Source of the DNA: a virus
Direction: 5' to 3' (one strand)
Length of the DNA: 64,000 nucleotides
Virus record (IMG/VR): IMGVR_UViG_3300033141_006329
Span: 1 to 64,000 of that record
Both the position numbers and the translations under genes were made by a program. The notes beneath the pieces were generated by a model. That model was not told the origin of the DNA and did no database searches. It saw only the letters and a list, made by a program, of their open reading frames with translations. Within the stretch, counting starts at the first letter, position 1. Every line of letters starts with the position of its first letter. Positions 51,550 through 60,102 of the stretch are shown piece after piece.

Positions 51550-52767
51550 TTAGATTTCAGTGGGATCATCCATATCAAAATCTGCATTGTACTTATCTAA
51601 ATATTCTGTCTTTAATACATCTTGAACTTCCTCTAAAAAGGCTTTTTTTAATTCTGGGGATTTTCTACAGATTCTTGGAAGTGTAACTTGTTGGAATTTT
51701 GGGCCTGGACAAGATGTCAATTTATACCATCCTTTACTATGATGAACTATTCTTTTTGCATCCTTCAATAATTCATAGTTTGTATACGTATTATTAAATC
51801 CTCGTTCAAAATTAAAAACTAGATTTATGGGGATATTGGGTGAAAATAATTTATTCTTAATTGCCTTGCATAATACTTTAGATCCATGAAATCCGTACTC
51901 ACCACCTATGTCACCAATTGCCCTAAGATATAATAATTGTATACTATTAAATAATATAGATCTACCTCCAGGAATATCATCATTTGGTAGATATCGAAGG
52001 GTGGCTGGTTTTTTATTGAATATAGAAATATCTATTTTAGATCTCAATTGGTTTATAGCCAATAAAGTTATATTGTATTTCACCAATTTTGGAACATATC
52101 GGGGCAACATATATGATAATATTCTAGCCTTTAATCCCATAAGTTTATTAAGATCCTCTTCATTTTCTGCTTTCTTAGGGTTTGTATTTGCTATACTATC
52201 CCATACTATAACAGATGGTATGTCTACAATTTTCTGATCTTCTTTAAATTTACACATTCCTTCTATCATCTGAAATACAGATTCTACAAAGATTCGCGGT
52301 GTTGGTCTTAAATCTTCTACGCCTAATTGTCTCAAGCGTCTTTCAGTAGTTATATCTTCAGAATCCATATATGCACAAGTAAATTTTTTCCCCCATCTTT
52401 TCTGACCAGATGCTAAAATATTACCGGCCAATGCACTCTTACCAGATCCTGGCATGCCTACAACCATTACTAAACCAGAACCTATACCACCGCCTAATAT
52501 AGTATCTAATAAATCAATACCTGTTGGTATAATTGATCTGGGTTTTGTTTCTACTTCTATATCATAACTATCTTTAAGATGTGTTTCAAATAATTTAGAT
52601 AAATCTTCAACAGATTCACTTTCCTCGGCTGTTAATTCTTTAGACTTATCTAATGTTTCTTCTTCAAGTACTACTTTCTTCTCTATCTCCTTCTTTGTTT
52701 GTTTAATCGCAGGAGTTAGTTTCTCCTTTGTTGTCTGTTTTGTTTCCTGTTTTGCTCTCGCTACCAT
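51550..52767 (-). CDS. uvsX: RecA/UvsX-like recombinase
   Basis: Start placed at ATG 52767 (MVARAKQETKQTTKEKL) behind GAAGGGG; the frame runs on to 52842. 405 residues: a long basic/acidic N-terminal extension (about 75 residues), then a RecA-type ATPase: GIDLLDTILGGGIGSG, Walker A GMPGSGKSAL (about 103-112), DSEDITTERRLRQLG, Walker B IPSVIVWDSIA (about 183-193), LLAINQLRSKID (about 245). The PNDDIPGGRSILFNS region lies where the DNA-binding loops are. It would carry out strand exchange with gp47/gp46 and UvsW-like proteins. C-terminal end is acidic. Confidence 0.88.
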   Translation of the reverse strand: MVARAKQETKQTTKEKLTPAIKQTKKEIEKKVVLEEETLDKSKELTAEESESVEDLSKLFETHLKDSYDIEVETKPRSIIPTGIDLLDTILGGGIGSGLVMVVGMPGSGKSALAGNILASGQKRWGKKFTCAYMDSEDITTERRLRQLGVEDLRPTPRIFVESVFQMIEGMCKFKEDQKIVDIPSVIVWDSIANTNPKKAENEEDLNKLMGLKARILSYMLPRYVPKLVKYNITLLAINQLRSKIDISIFNKKPATLRYLPNDDIPGGRSILFNSIQLLYLRAIGDIGGEYGFHGSKVLCKAIKNKLFSPNIPINLVFNFERGFNNTYTNYELLKDAKRIVHHSKGWYKLTSCPGPKFQQVTLPRICRKSPELKKAFLEEVQDVLKTEYLDKYNADFDMDDPTEI

Positions 52768-53137
52768 CTTTTTTTGCCCCTTCTTTTTTTGATTTTTCTC
52801 TGAGTACCATCTCCATAGCCTTAGCATATGCGCGTATGGCATCTGGTTGGTCAGAACTTTCTTCTTCTGTAGTTTTTCTTCTCATATCTGTTTCCAATTT
52901 TATAGATGAGTCTATCTGTCCTCTAACAGCAAGCTCACTCTTTATAATCTCTGTAACAGTTTTCATACGTTCTGCTATAAGAAACTTTTTTCTATAGTCA
53001 GTTGTTTTTGGCAATATAGCATCTAGATTACCCCGAAAATCTGTTATATCACCTAACATATCATGTAAACTACTTCTATTTTCTTTAAGCTCTTTTAATA
53101 GTTTCTGTATCTCATCAGCAGTGCTAATATCACTCAT
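52703..53137 (-). CDS. Hypothetical helical protein upstream of uvsX
   Basis: 144 residues: coiled-coil-like helices (IQKLLKELKENRSSLHDML) and a Lys/Asp/Gly tail (KKEGAKKDGSESKTGNKTDN). It overlaps the uvsX start by 65 bases. Function unknown. Confidence 0.6.
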   Translation of the reverse strand: MSDISTADEIQKLLKELKENRSSLHDMLGDITDFRGNLDAILPKTTDYRKKFLIAERMKTVTEIIKSELAVRGQIDSSIKLETDMRRKTTEEESSDQPDAIRAYAKAMEMVLREKSKKEGAKKDGSESKTGNKTDNKGETNSCD

Positions 53138-53139
53138 TC

Positions 53140-53238
53140 TTAACCCTGTAGTATCTTTAAGTTTGGATTACTGGTCAATATATCTGGCACATTTTCGAGT
53201 ACCTCTATCGGCTGTGATGACTTATTTTGGTCCTTCAT
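53140..53238 (-). CDS. Tiny ORF overlapping the actin-like gene
   Basis: 32 residues, MKDQNKSSQPIEVLENVPDI then LTSNPNLKILQG. ATG 53238 has AAGGA 7 bases upstream and lies within the end of the actin-like gene. A longer frame to 53334 exists but is lysine-rich out-of-frame reading of that gene. Confidence rests on the binding site and the tight fit to the next gene (2-base gap). Confidence 0.5.
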   Translation of the reverse strand: MKDQNKSSQPIEVLENVPDILTSNPNLKILQG

Positions 53239-54319
53239 TTTTTGATCCTTCTTTTTTTTCTTCTGGTTTTTGTCCATCTTTTTTCTCCTTTTTTGATTGT
53301 TGTGATGTTGCATATAATAAACAACCTTCTGCAACTGCTGTTAACGGATCCTCTGCTTGTCTTATTTCAGATATAGCATATGGAAAATTTTTAGTATTAT
53401 CAAATATGGATTTAAACATATCTAAAAATCCTTTAGGCTTACTAGTGCCACCACTGACTATTATAGGAATCTTTTCATCTATACTTAGACCTTCGGCATT
53501 CTGATTAAACTTTGCTATTATAACTTTCAATACATATTCTATGAGTGATTTATAATAAAAACTCACAGCCCCTCGAATTCTTCTTTCCCTTTTATCTGCA
53601 CACATAGGATTCATAAGATCGAAATCAGGTTTTTCTTTTATAGCCGTAACTCTATTTGGTATTATATTCAGAGATAAAGCTGCATTAGCATCAATCCAAT
53701 CCCCGGCTCTACTTACTGCAAATGTTAGTGTTGGTATACCTTTATATGAACATGCTATATTAGTTAGTCCTGCACCAAAACTACAGGCTATGCCACTATA
53801 TTTTTCTTTCTTACATTGAGAATAAATAATAGCCATTGCTTCATTCAATGGTTTAGATTTATAACCTAAAGTTGAAAAAATTGAATTGAATACTCGCTCA
53901 TGATATAATACTGGGGGTATCTCTAAATCGATGGCTGCTTCGGGTATCGAATATACACAATAACCATCATCCACTTTTCCGCCTATTAATCTTTCCATCA
54001 TCAATGTCAATACATCTAGGGCATCTATTTCTTCTGGTGATATGACCCCCTGCGCCATAGGTCTTTTAACCTTATAATTAAACATATTGGCAAACCTATA
54101 GGCATCTTCCCCTATTATATATAATGATTTAGAATCATTCATTCCGTCATCATATTCCACATAATCTATTCCTGTATCAGTTAAATCAGATAGATTAGAA
54201 AAATCATCTGTTACTGGTACAAACATATTTCTCATCGAAGAAATTTTAGCCTTTCCTCCCTGTATTTGCTTGGCGCACACGCAGAACATGGTCCCTATAT
54301 CACATCCTATGATTTGCAT
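53222..54319 (-). CDS. Actin-like ATPase (ParM/MreB/FtsA-fold)
   Basis: 365 residues. IIGCDIGTMFCV (residues 3-14) is a phosphate 1 loop, FGAGLTNIACSYKGI (about 183-197) a phosphate 2 loop, and IIVSGGTSKPKGFLDMF (about 290-306) the adenosine motif of the actin/hexokinase/Hsp70 superfamily. The C-terminal 30 residues are a Lys/Glu tail. Phage actin-like proteins may build filaments for DNA segregation or positioning. The overall length fits the ParM-like branch, but the branch is not certain. The gene sits in the recombination/packaging group, with a coiled-coil gene directly upstream. Confidence 0.8.
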   Translation of the reverse strand: MQIIGCDIGTMFCVCAKQIQGGKAKISSMRNMFVPVTDDFSNLSDLTDTGIDYVEYDDGMNDSKSLYIIGEDAYRFANMFNYKVKRPMAQGVISPEEIDALDVLTLMMERLIGGKVDDGYCVYSIPEAAIDLEIPPVLYHERVFNSIFSTLGYKSKPLNEAMAIIYSQCKKEKYSGIACSFGAGLTNIACSYKGIPTLTFAVSRAGDWIDANAALSLNIIPNRVTAIKEKPDFDLMNPMCADKRERRIRGAVSFYYKSLIEYVLKVIIAKFNQNAEGLSIDEKIPIIVSGGTSKPKGFLDMFKSIFDNTKNFPYAISEIRQAEDPLTAVAEGCLLYATSQQSKKEKKDGQKPEEKKEGSKNEGPK

Positions 54320-54660
54320 TACCTATCCTCCTTATCAAAATCAAGAAAATCTACTAGATCGGATTCTAAATCCAATTCTTTAACCGTCGATTTATCTTCT
54401 TTCATATTTGTTTTAAACTCAGAAACATTTATTTCTGGAATAAATATATCACTGTTATCTGTAATTTTTAGTTTGTCCGTCTGAGTGTGTGGGTTTTCAG
54501 ATATTACATTATTTAAGGATATATTAGAAACTGCATCCAATACTCTATCTATTTTTAATTCTAATGTATCTATTCTATCCTCTAATCTAGCTAAATTATT
54601 ATCATACTCTTTAACTTTTTTCTGGAATTTCTCATTTGCTTCTTGTGCCTTCATGCTCAT
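54319..54660 (-). CDS. Coiled-coil protein
   Basis: 113 residues. An N-terminal coiled coil (KVKEYDNNLARLEDRIDTLE and onward) is followed by an acidic, disordered part ending DLVDFLDFDKEDR. It overlaps the actin-like gene by one base and could be a partner of the filament or adaptor; this is by position only. Confidence 0.6.
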   Translation of the reverse strand: MSMKAQEANEKFQKKVKEYDNNLARLEDRIDTLELKIDRVLDAVSNISLNNVISENPHTQTDKLKITDNSDIFIPEINVSEFKTNMKEDKSTVKELDLESDLVDFLDFDKEDR

Positions 54661-55247
54661 AGCATATACTCCTCTTGAAGTGTGGTACCTGAATACATAA
54701 ATGGTTCTATTAAGTTACACCAATTGTACGGAGAATGAGGCACTATTTCAAAATTTAATTTATAGATACAACTATTCTTAAATTTAGACGTTACAACATT
54801 ACCACAATTCCCACAAAAATTAAGATCCGTATTCCTTTTTAGTAGTATATGAAATTCATTAAGACTTAGAAACTGATCTGACCACATTTCAATATTATCT
54901 GCTCTGTAATAAATATTCTCATCAAATCTACCATTCATATAAACCCAAGAATAATCATCAACAAATAAGTTTCTAATAGCGCATCCTCTTAGTCCATGTT
55001 GTATTATATTCGGAGCGTGTACTACATTTTTAATAGGATTTTTTAAATTATCTATATGCAATTCAAATATATTATTAATGTTTATAAAATTATTATAAAT
55101 ATGTCGTTTATCAGATCCTGGTAAAGGAGATGATACAATCAACCATGTTCCGAATGGATCTTTCTTATAACTCTCTAGAAAATGTTTATAACAAATTGTA
55201 GTTTTACCTGACTGTCTCGGTGCAATATTTAATGTTCTCATCCGCAT
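54657..55247 (-). CDS. P-loop ATPase, terminase/helicase-like
   Basis: 196 residues. IAPRQSGKTTICYKHFLES (residues 8-26) is a Walker A, IVSSPLPGSD a following strand, and IRNLFVDDYSWV (about 92-103) a Walker B-like strand. This resembles the N-terminal ATPase half of large terminases but there is no nuclease domain, and a pair of cysteines (CGNCGNV) lies after it. It is much shorter than a terminase, so it may be a separate small ATPase. It overlaps the NrdJ end by 10 bases. Confidence 0.6.
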   Translation of the reverse strand: MRMRTLNIAPRQSGKTTICYKHFLESYKKDPFGTWLIVSSPLPGSDKRHIYNNFININNIFELHIDNLKNPIKNVVHAPNIIQHGLRGCAIRNLFVDDYSWVYMNGRFDENIYYRADNIEMWSDQFLSLNEFHILLKRNTDLNFCGNCGNVVTSKFKNSCIYKLNFEIVPHSPYNWCNLIEPFMYSGTTLQEEYML

Positions 55248-57943
55248 GCTCCCGAATTTGCACCACAGTTATTACAATTAAAACAAGATCCTACTCTCTG
55301 CATAAGTTCTCCACATACGTCACATATTGGGGTAGAGTCATCAGAAGATGCTTTGTTTGTCTCTATCTTACTTTCTTGTTTCTCTTCCTTTATCTCTTTT
55401 ATTAATCCTAATGATAATTTATCATTTTCTGATAAAAATTTATTACCCAGATATCTTGCTAAATAGTCCACTATAGAAGTTGCAAATCTTATATCTTCAT
55501 TTCTCGTTATACCAGCTGGTTCAAATCTAGAATACATTAGTTTGGATACTATATCTCTAAGTGGTACTCCATATTGTAAACACGTACTAACCATTATAGC
55601 AAGTGAATCTAATAATCCTGATAGTGTACTGCCTTGTTTAGAAACAGTAAGAAATATTTCTCCTATTTTTCCTGTAGGGTATTTGCCTATTGTTAAATAA
55701 CCCTCAACTGCTCCTATAGAAAATTTATGAATAAATGCATCTCTTTCTTCGGGTAGCTTTGATCTGAACGGTTCACATTCTTCACATTTCTTACATTCGT
55801 TTCTAATATTCTGTTTAACATCTTTTTCATTTCTTAATGGTTGATATACCTTTGAACCATCTCTGTAGACAGTTACTCCTTTTAAACCTCTTCGCCACGC
55901 TTCTAGATATAATTTATATATATCATCTACAGTTACATAAGAAGGAAGATTAATTGTTTTTGATATTGCGCCGGATAAAAATGGTTGTACTGATTCCAAC
56001 ATTTTTATATGACCCATATAATCTATACACCGCTTACCATTGTTTGGAATACTTGCAGTATCAAATATAGAAATATGATTTTTATTCAAAACATTACTAT
56101 TTTCTAAATGTCCTTCAGAACATAGTTCTTCTATAATTCTTCCTGTATCATATTCCGAATATTGTAAATTCTCCAAAGCTTCTCTTACTGAATTGTTTAC
56201 AGTTTTTATTATTGCTCCTTTATTACCCGATAATGTCTTATATTTAATAAGAGAATAATCTGGCTCTACTCCGAATGTATCACAATCCATCATAAAAGAC
56301 GTTGTTCCTGTAGGGGCTAATAGTGTTGCCTGAGAATTTCTAAACCCTCTATTATCATCTATCTTACTTTTAATATCATCCCAAATCTTAATAACATCTT
56401 TACTTAACTGATTTATAATATTTTTTTTGTCAGATATTATAGTAGATGTATTATCTATTAATTTTTTTTGATTATCATAATGCTGATTCAATACTTTATA
56501 AAAAGGTTTTTTATTTTCTTCAAATTTTTCAAATGACCCCTGCTTATCTGCTAATATATTACTCGTATCATATGCAATTCCCGTTAATAAAGCTGTTATC
56601 AAACCTGCAATATTTCTACCATCATCACTATCATAAGATAATCCTAACCACATTAACAATGCTCCGAGATTAGAATATCCCAATCCTAATGGTCTAAACA
56701 TATGTGAATTCTTAGTTATTTTTCTTGATGGGTATGAAGAGTTATCTACTATTATATCCTGAGCAGTTATAATTGTCCGAACTATATCCTTAAATCTTTT
56801 TGTATCGAATATTATATCTCCTTTATTATTTTTATAAAAACACTTTCGTAGATTTATAGATGCGAGATTACATGAAAGGTTTCCTGGCGCTGCTAGAAAT
56901 TCGCTACAAGGATTACTTGTCTTTATTTCTCCGCTATTAGCACATGTATTCCATCTATTTATATTTCCCGAAAATTGAACTCCAGGATCGGCAGTTTTCC
57001 AAGCAATCTCAGATATTTCTTTTAGTAAATTTCTTGCCTTAAATTTCTCACATCTTTCACCTGTAAGAACATATTTAGTCCACCATTCACCATCCTTCTC
57101 AACTTGTTCCATAAACTCATCAGATAATCTAACCGATATATTTGTATTTTGAAAAAAGACCTCATCCGACATCTCGTACCCATCACTATTAACAAATCCT
57201 GATTCTTTCAACATATGTAATTTGAGTTCTTCATTTTCCTTACAATGTATAAATTTTTGAATATCAGGATAAATATCGTCAATGCAAACCAACTTGGCAG
57301 ATCTTCTTAACGTTCCACCGGATCGAATTATTCCAGCCGATGTGTCAGCTGCTTTTAAAAAGGATACAGCTCCACTCGCAAATCCCCCGCCTCTAACTCT
57401 CTCTTTAGAACTCCTCAATGAAGATAAGTTTGAACCACTTCCACTTCCTCCTTTAAATATAGCTGCCTCAAGCTTAATATTATCATAAATACTTTCCATA
57501 TTATCTTCCACATCTAAGAGGAAACAAGCTGAACATTGGGGTTTATCTACAATACCAACATTGAAATATATAGGTGAATTAAATGTAAAATACTGATTTA
57601 TTTGATAGTATTTAAGCTTATATTTAAAATCTTCATACTCATCATCAACAAAATATCCATCCTTTTTACCCCAGTCAGATATTGTGTTTGCTACCCTATC
57701 AATCATTTGTCTTATTGAATTTTCTTTTACCTTAGCATTATTGCATAAATATTTACTACTGACTATCTTAACAGCAGCATCACTAAATGTATCTGGAAAT
57801 TCGACCTCTTCATCAAAAATTATATTACCATCCTTATCTTCTATCTTAGCTTGTCTTTTAACAAATTTTATTTCCTTGTATGGATCTTTTTTATCGTTTG
57901 TAGAACGCATTGTATCCTTTTGTTTTTCTTCGGGCTTTCCCAT
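55238..57943 (-). CDS. nrdJ: Class II (B12-dependent) ribonucleotide reductase
   Basis: 901 residues. FNVGIVDKPQCSACFLLDVE (about 127-146) is the start of the catalytic core, NPCSEFLAAPGNLSCNLASI (about 332-351) the NPCSE active-site loop, and LLAPTGTTSFMMDCDTFGVEP the late loop. Near the C-terminus are CDVCGELMQRVGSCFNCNNC and GACG, a zinc ribbon and redox cysteine region common in NrdJ. It reduces ribonucleoside di- or triphosphates with adenosylcobalamin, needs no oxygen and no small subunit. It provides dNTPs for phage replication, along with the 20710 and 15177 genes. No NrdB-like gene is present, which fits class II. Confidence 0.93.
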   Translation of the reverse strand: MGKPEEKQKDTMRSTNDKKDPYKEIKFVKRQAKIEDKDGNIIFDEEVEFPDTFSDAAVKIVSSKYLCNNAKVKENSIRQMIDRVANTISDWGKKDGYFVDDEYEDFKYKLKYYQINQYFTFNSPIYFNVGIVDKPQCSACFLLDVEDNMESIYDNIKLEAAIFKGGSGSGSNLSSLRSSKERVRGGGFASGAVSFLKAADTSAGIIRSGGTLRRSAKLVCIDDIYPDIQKFIHCKENEELKLHMLKESGFVNSDGYEMSDEVFFQNTNISVRLSDEFMEQVEKDGEWWTKYVLTGERCEKFKARNLLKEISEIAWKTADPGVQFSGNINRWNTCANSGEIKTSNPCSEFLAAPGNLSCNLASINLRKCFYKNNKGDIIFDTKRFKDIVRTIITAQDIIVDNSSYPSRKITKNSHMFRPLGLGYSNLGALLMWLGLSYDSDDGRNIAGLITALLTGIAYDTSNILADKQGSFEKFEENKKPFYKVLNQHYDNQKKLIDNTSTIISDKKNIINQLSKDVIKIWDDIKSKIDDNRGFRNSQATLLAPTGTTSFMMDCDTFGVEPDYSLIKYKTLSGNKGAIIKTVNNSVREALENLQYSEYDTGRIIEELCSEGHLENSNVLNKNHISIFDTASIPNNGKRCIDYMGHIKMLESVQPFLSGAISKTINLPSYVTVDDIYKLYLEAWRRGLKGVTVYRDGSKVYQPLRNEKDVKQNIRNECKKCEECEPFRSKLPEERDAFIHKFSIGAVEGYLTIGKYPTGKIGEIFLTVSKQGSTLSGLLDSLAIMVSTCLQYGVPLRDIVSKLMYSRFEPAGITRNEDIRFATSIVDYLARYLGNKFLSENDKLSLGLIKEIKEEKQESKIETNKASSDDSTPICDVCGELMQRVGSCFNCNNCGANSGACG

Positions 57944-57964
57944 TAACTACTCTCCTTTTCTAAC

Positions 57965-58375
57965 TTAATCTTGATCTTTTGATTTTACCAATAACCAACT
58001 GTTTTCTTTGCTATTAGTCCCTTTAAATTTTATTAATGCATAATTTCCATGCATTGGTGATCCTGTAACTTTAAATTTTATAACTTTATTATGATGCCAA
58101 CCTAAAATCTCTGCACTTCCTTTCTGCTCTATTTTAACATTCCCTGCACCATACGATCCTCCAGGTATATCTCCTTGGAATCTAAGCCATGATTTATCAT
58201 GGTCTTGTGTTTTTATAGCCAAAACTTTGTCCCCAATCTTCTTAGGTAAATTTGCTTTGGGTATTGCCCAGGAAGCTAATTTATTTCCATATGGGAGTTG
58301 TAGTCTTAGGTCATAATGTTTACCTGCTCTTTTAGCCTGATGTAATTGTAATATAAATGGTACTGATTTAGACAT
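57965..58375 (-). CDS. Stand-alone LigD 3'-phosphoesterase (PE) domain
   Basis: 136 residues. FILQLHQAKRAGKHYDLRLQ (residues 7-26; His and Asp of the active site), SWAIPKANLPKKIGDKVLAI, KTQDH and FQGDIPGGSYGAGNVKI match the PE domain of bacterial DNA ligase D. PE removes 3'-phosphates or terminal ribonucleotides to leave clean 3'-OH ends in DNA repair. Here it is a separate protein without polymerase or ligase domains. The next gene downstream is nrdJ and the one upstream is a PD-(D/E)XK nuclease. Confidence 0.88.
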   Translation of the reverse strand: MSKSVPFILQLHQAKRAGKHYDLRLQLPYGNKLASWAIPKANLPKKIGDKVLAIKTQDHDKSWLRFQGDIPGGSYGAGNVKIEQKGSAEILGWHHNKVIKFKVTGSPMHGNYALIKFKGTNSKENSWLLVKSKDQD

Positions 58376-58943
58376 GTGTGTCAGACTCCTCTCCTAAATG
58401 TCTATCTAACATTTTCTCGATTGACTCTGTTTCTATTTTTAAAATATCTTCTAATTTCCAAACGAACAAAGTATTATCTAAAACATTCACTTTCATATCA
58501 TAATTCAATCCAAAATAATCATGAAATAAACCATATACATAAGCTGTTGATATAAAAAGTGCAGGCTTATAATTTTCCTTTGCTATTAGGACTGGTTCTT
58601 TATATACGCTATCTGCTTGTACTACTGCCTCATTCCAAAAACTTAATATACCAGTCTTCTTCCCTGTAATTAATCCCCACAAATTTATATTCTTATAAAA
58701 TTTTATTTCTATAGAAAAGAATCTCCTAAATTTATCTGAGATACCTCGACACGTAGAAGAAATATCTCCATCTTGTCCTTCTGTTCTGATATTCTTTTTT
58801 ACTCGTGTAGTATGCCTAGAACCTGATCCATGAGTCCTCCAAAATAGATCATCTCTTTCACCTTTAGACAGCCAGATAGATAATTGCTTTGCTATATTTC
58901 TTTCGTACTCAGCTCCTTTGCTATGACCATTGATCTTACTCAT
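58368..58943 (-). CDS. PD-(D/E)XK nuclease-like protein
   Basis: 191 residues. GAEYERNIAKQLSIWL (residues 10-25, Glu first), then GQDGDISSTCRG (about 76-87; Asp) and FFSIEIKFYK (about 95-104; ExK) give the E..GD..E-x-K order of PD-(D/E)XK nucleases such as Holliday junction resolvases. A SRHTTRVKK segment could contact DNA. It overlaps the PE domain gene by 8 bases, so they may act together on DNA ends. The exact activity is unknown. Confidence 0.75.
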   Translation of the reverse strand: MSKINGHSKGAEYERNIAKQLSIWLSKGERDDLFWRTHGSGSRHTTRVKKNIRTEGQDGDISSTCRGISDKFRRFFSIEIKFYKNINLWGLITGKKTGILSFWNEAVVQADSVYKEPVLIAKENYKPALFISTAYVYGLFHDYFGLNYDMKVNVLDNTLFVWKLEDILKIETESIEKMLDRHLGEESDTHV

Positions 58944-58992
58944 GTTGTCCCTCCGTTGACGTTTTTAATTTGTCCAGTTTATATACTGGATT

Positions 58993-59370
58993 TTAACGAT
59001 GAAATCTATCGAATTCGCTCTTTAATTCCTCATATTTATTATTCAAGTGATCATATTGCATTCTCAAATCTTTATTCTCTCTATCCAGATAATTACATCT
59101 TTCTTCAAAATCACACTTGCTATCAACAACTTGTATATCAAGTCTCTTGGCATAATGCTTACTATTATGTATACCAAAATAATCTGTTAATCTCCAAAAC
59201 AGATCGACCAACGAATCAGACATTGCCTCAAAATCATCATCATCACTATAACAATCTTCTTTATCCTGAAATACTTCCCCTCCCCATTCAGTTGTCTCTT
59301 CTTCTTGTGTTGAAGTATTCCTTAATATAAACCCATTGTCAACTCTTTCTATTTCACAAGCCCACTTCAT
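58993..59370 (-). CDS. Hypothetical protein
   Basis: 125 residues, beginning with a WACEIERV beta part, then acidic (QDKEDCYSDDDDFEAMSD), then a coiled-coil-like C-terminus (YLDRENKDLRMQYDHLNNKY). No motif. It ends 49 bases before the nuclease gene. Confidence 0.55.
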   Translation of the reverse strand: MKWACEIERVDNGFILRNTSTQEEETTEWGGEVFQDKEDCYSDDDDFEAMSDSLVDLFWRLTDYFGIHNSKHYAKRLDIQVVDSKCDFEERCNYLDRENKDLRMQYDHLNNKYEELKSEFDRFHR

Positions 59371-59381
59371 TTTTACCCCTC

Positions 59382-60101
59382 CTAGCCTATATCTATTACT
59401 ATTGGTGGAAGTGAATTTTCTTCCAATTTTTCCATCACTTCTCGTCTTAATTCCTGTCCTTCACTCTTAAGAGTGTCTCCTTCTAATGGTATTTCACCAA
59501 ATGGTGTTGTTAATCTACCGCCGCCATAATGTGTTCTTATACCACCTATCCATAACATTATATCTGCCAAACATAAATCCATAAACAATCTTTTCATAAC
59601 AGGTGGAATCTTCCTTAAATCATGAGGTTGTTCTCTTTCATAATTCACAACAAAATTATCACGAGATCCTTCAGGCAATACTCTAACTATATTAGGATGG
59701 AAAAATCTATATGTTTTATTCCATTGCGAAAAAGGTTTAAATAATTTAGATTTAAATACCTCTAATGACCAACATCTCAATGAATCGAATGAAAATGCCC
59801 CCATTATTGGATGTCCTGTAAGTAAATCATCGCCTAAATTAAAATAGCATTCCTTTATACCATATATAGTACAACCTTCTTCATCAAAAAATCTATAATG
59901 ATAAGTCTTTCCGGGTACTAAATAATTTGCATTGTTTGTTATTACTGATGTATATTCTTCATCTGGAAAATAATTACTAAACTCTGGTATAGTAACATTT
60001 TTTATCCACTCCCTTATTTCGGCATCACCTTTCTCTATGAAGGTACTTGGTAGCGATAATCTACCCTTTATATATACTAATACGTTGTTCCAATTTAACA
60101 T
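59382..60101 (-). CDS. Putative tail or neck structural protein
   Basis: 239 residues. It begins MLNWNNVLVYIKGRLSLPST, has EWIKNVTIPEFSNYFPDEEY, and a Pro-rich C-terminus (IPPVMKRLFMDLCLADIMLW). The opening pattern resembles phage neck/connector proteins that start with helical I-K-RL and FS.YFPD segments. Weak inference; function otherwise unknown. It follows the exonuclease gene by 1 base. Confidence 0.5.
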   Translation of the reverse strand: MLNWNNVLVYIKGRLSLPSTFIEKGDAEIREWIKNVTIPEFSNYFPDEEYTSVITNNANYLVPGKTYHYRFFDEEGCTIYGIKECYFNLGDDLLTGHPIMGAFSFDSLRCWSLEVFKSKLFKPFSQWNKTYRFFHPNIVRVLPEGSRDNFVVNYEREQPHDLRKIPPVMKRLFMDLCLADIMLWIGGIRTHYGGGRLTTPFGEIPLEGDTLKSEGQELRREVMEKLEENSLPPIVIDIG

Positions 60102-60102
60102 T

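Noticed and set aside
53140-53334. Longer 64-codon ORF starting MQKVVYYMQHH
   Set aside because: Its first half is a shadow of the actin-like gene's Lys-rich end; only the part from ATG 53238 with its own ribosome binding site is kept.
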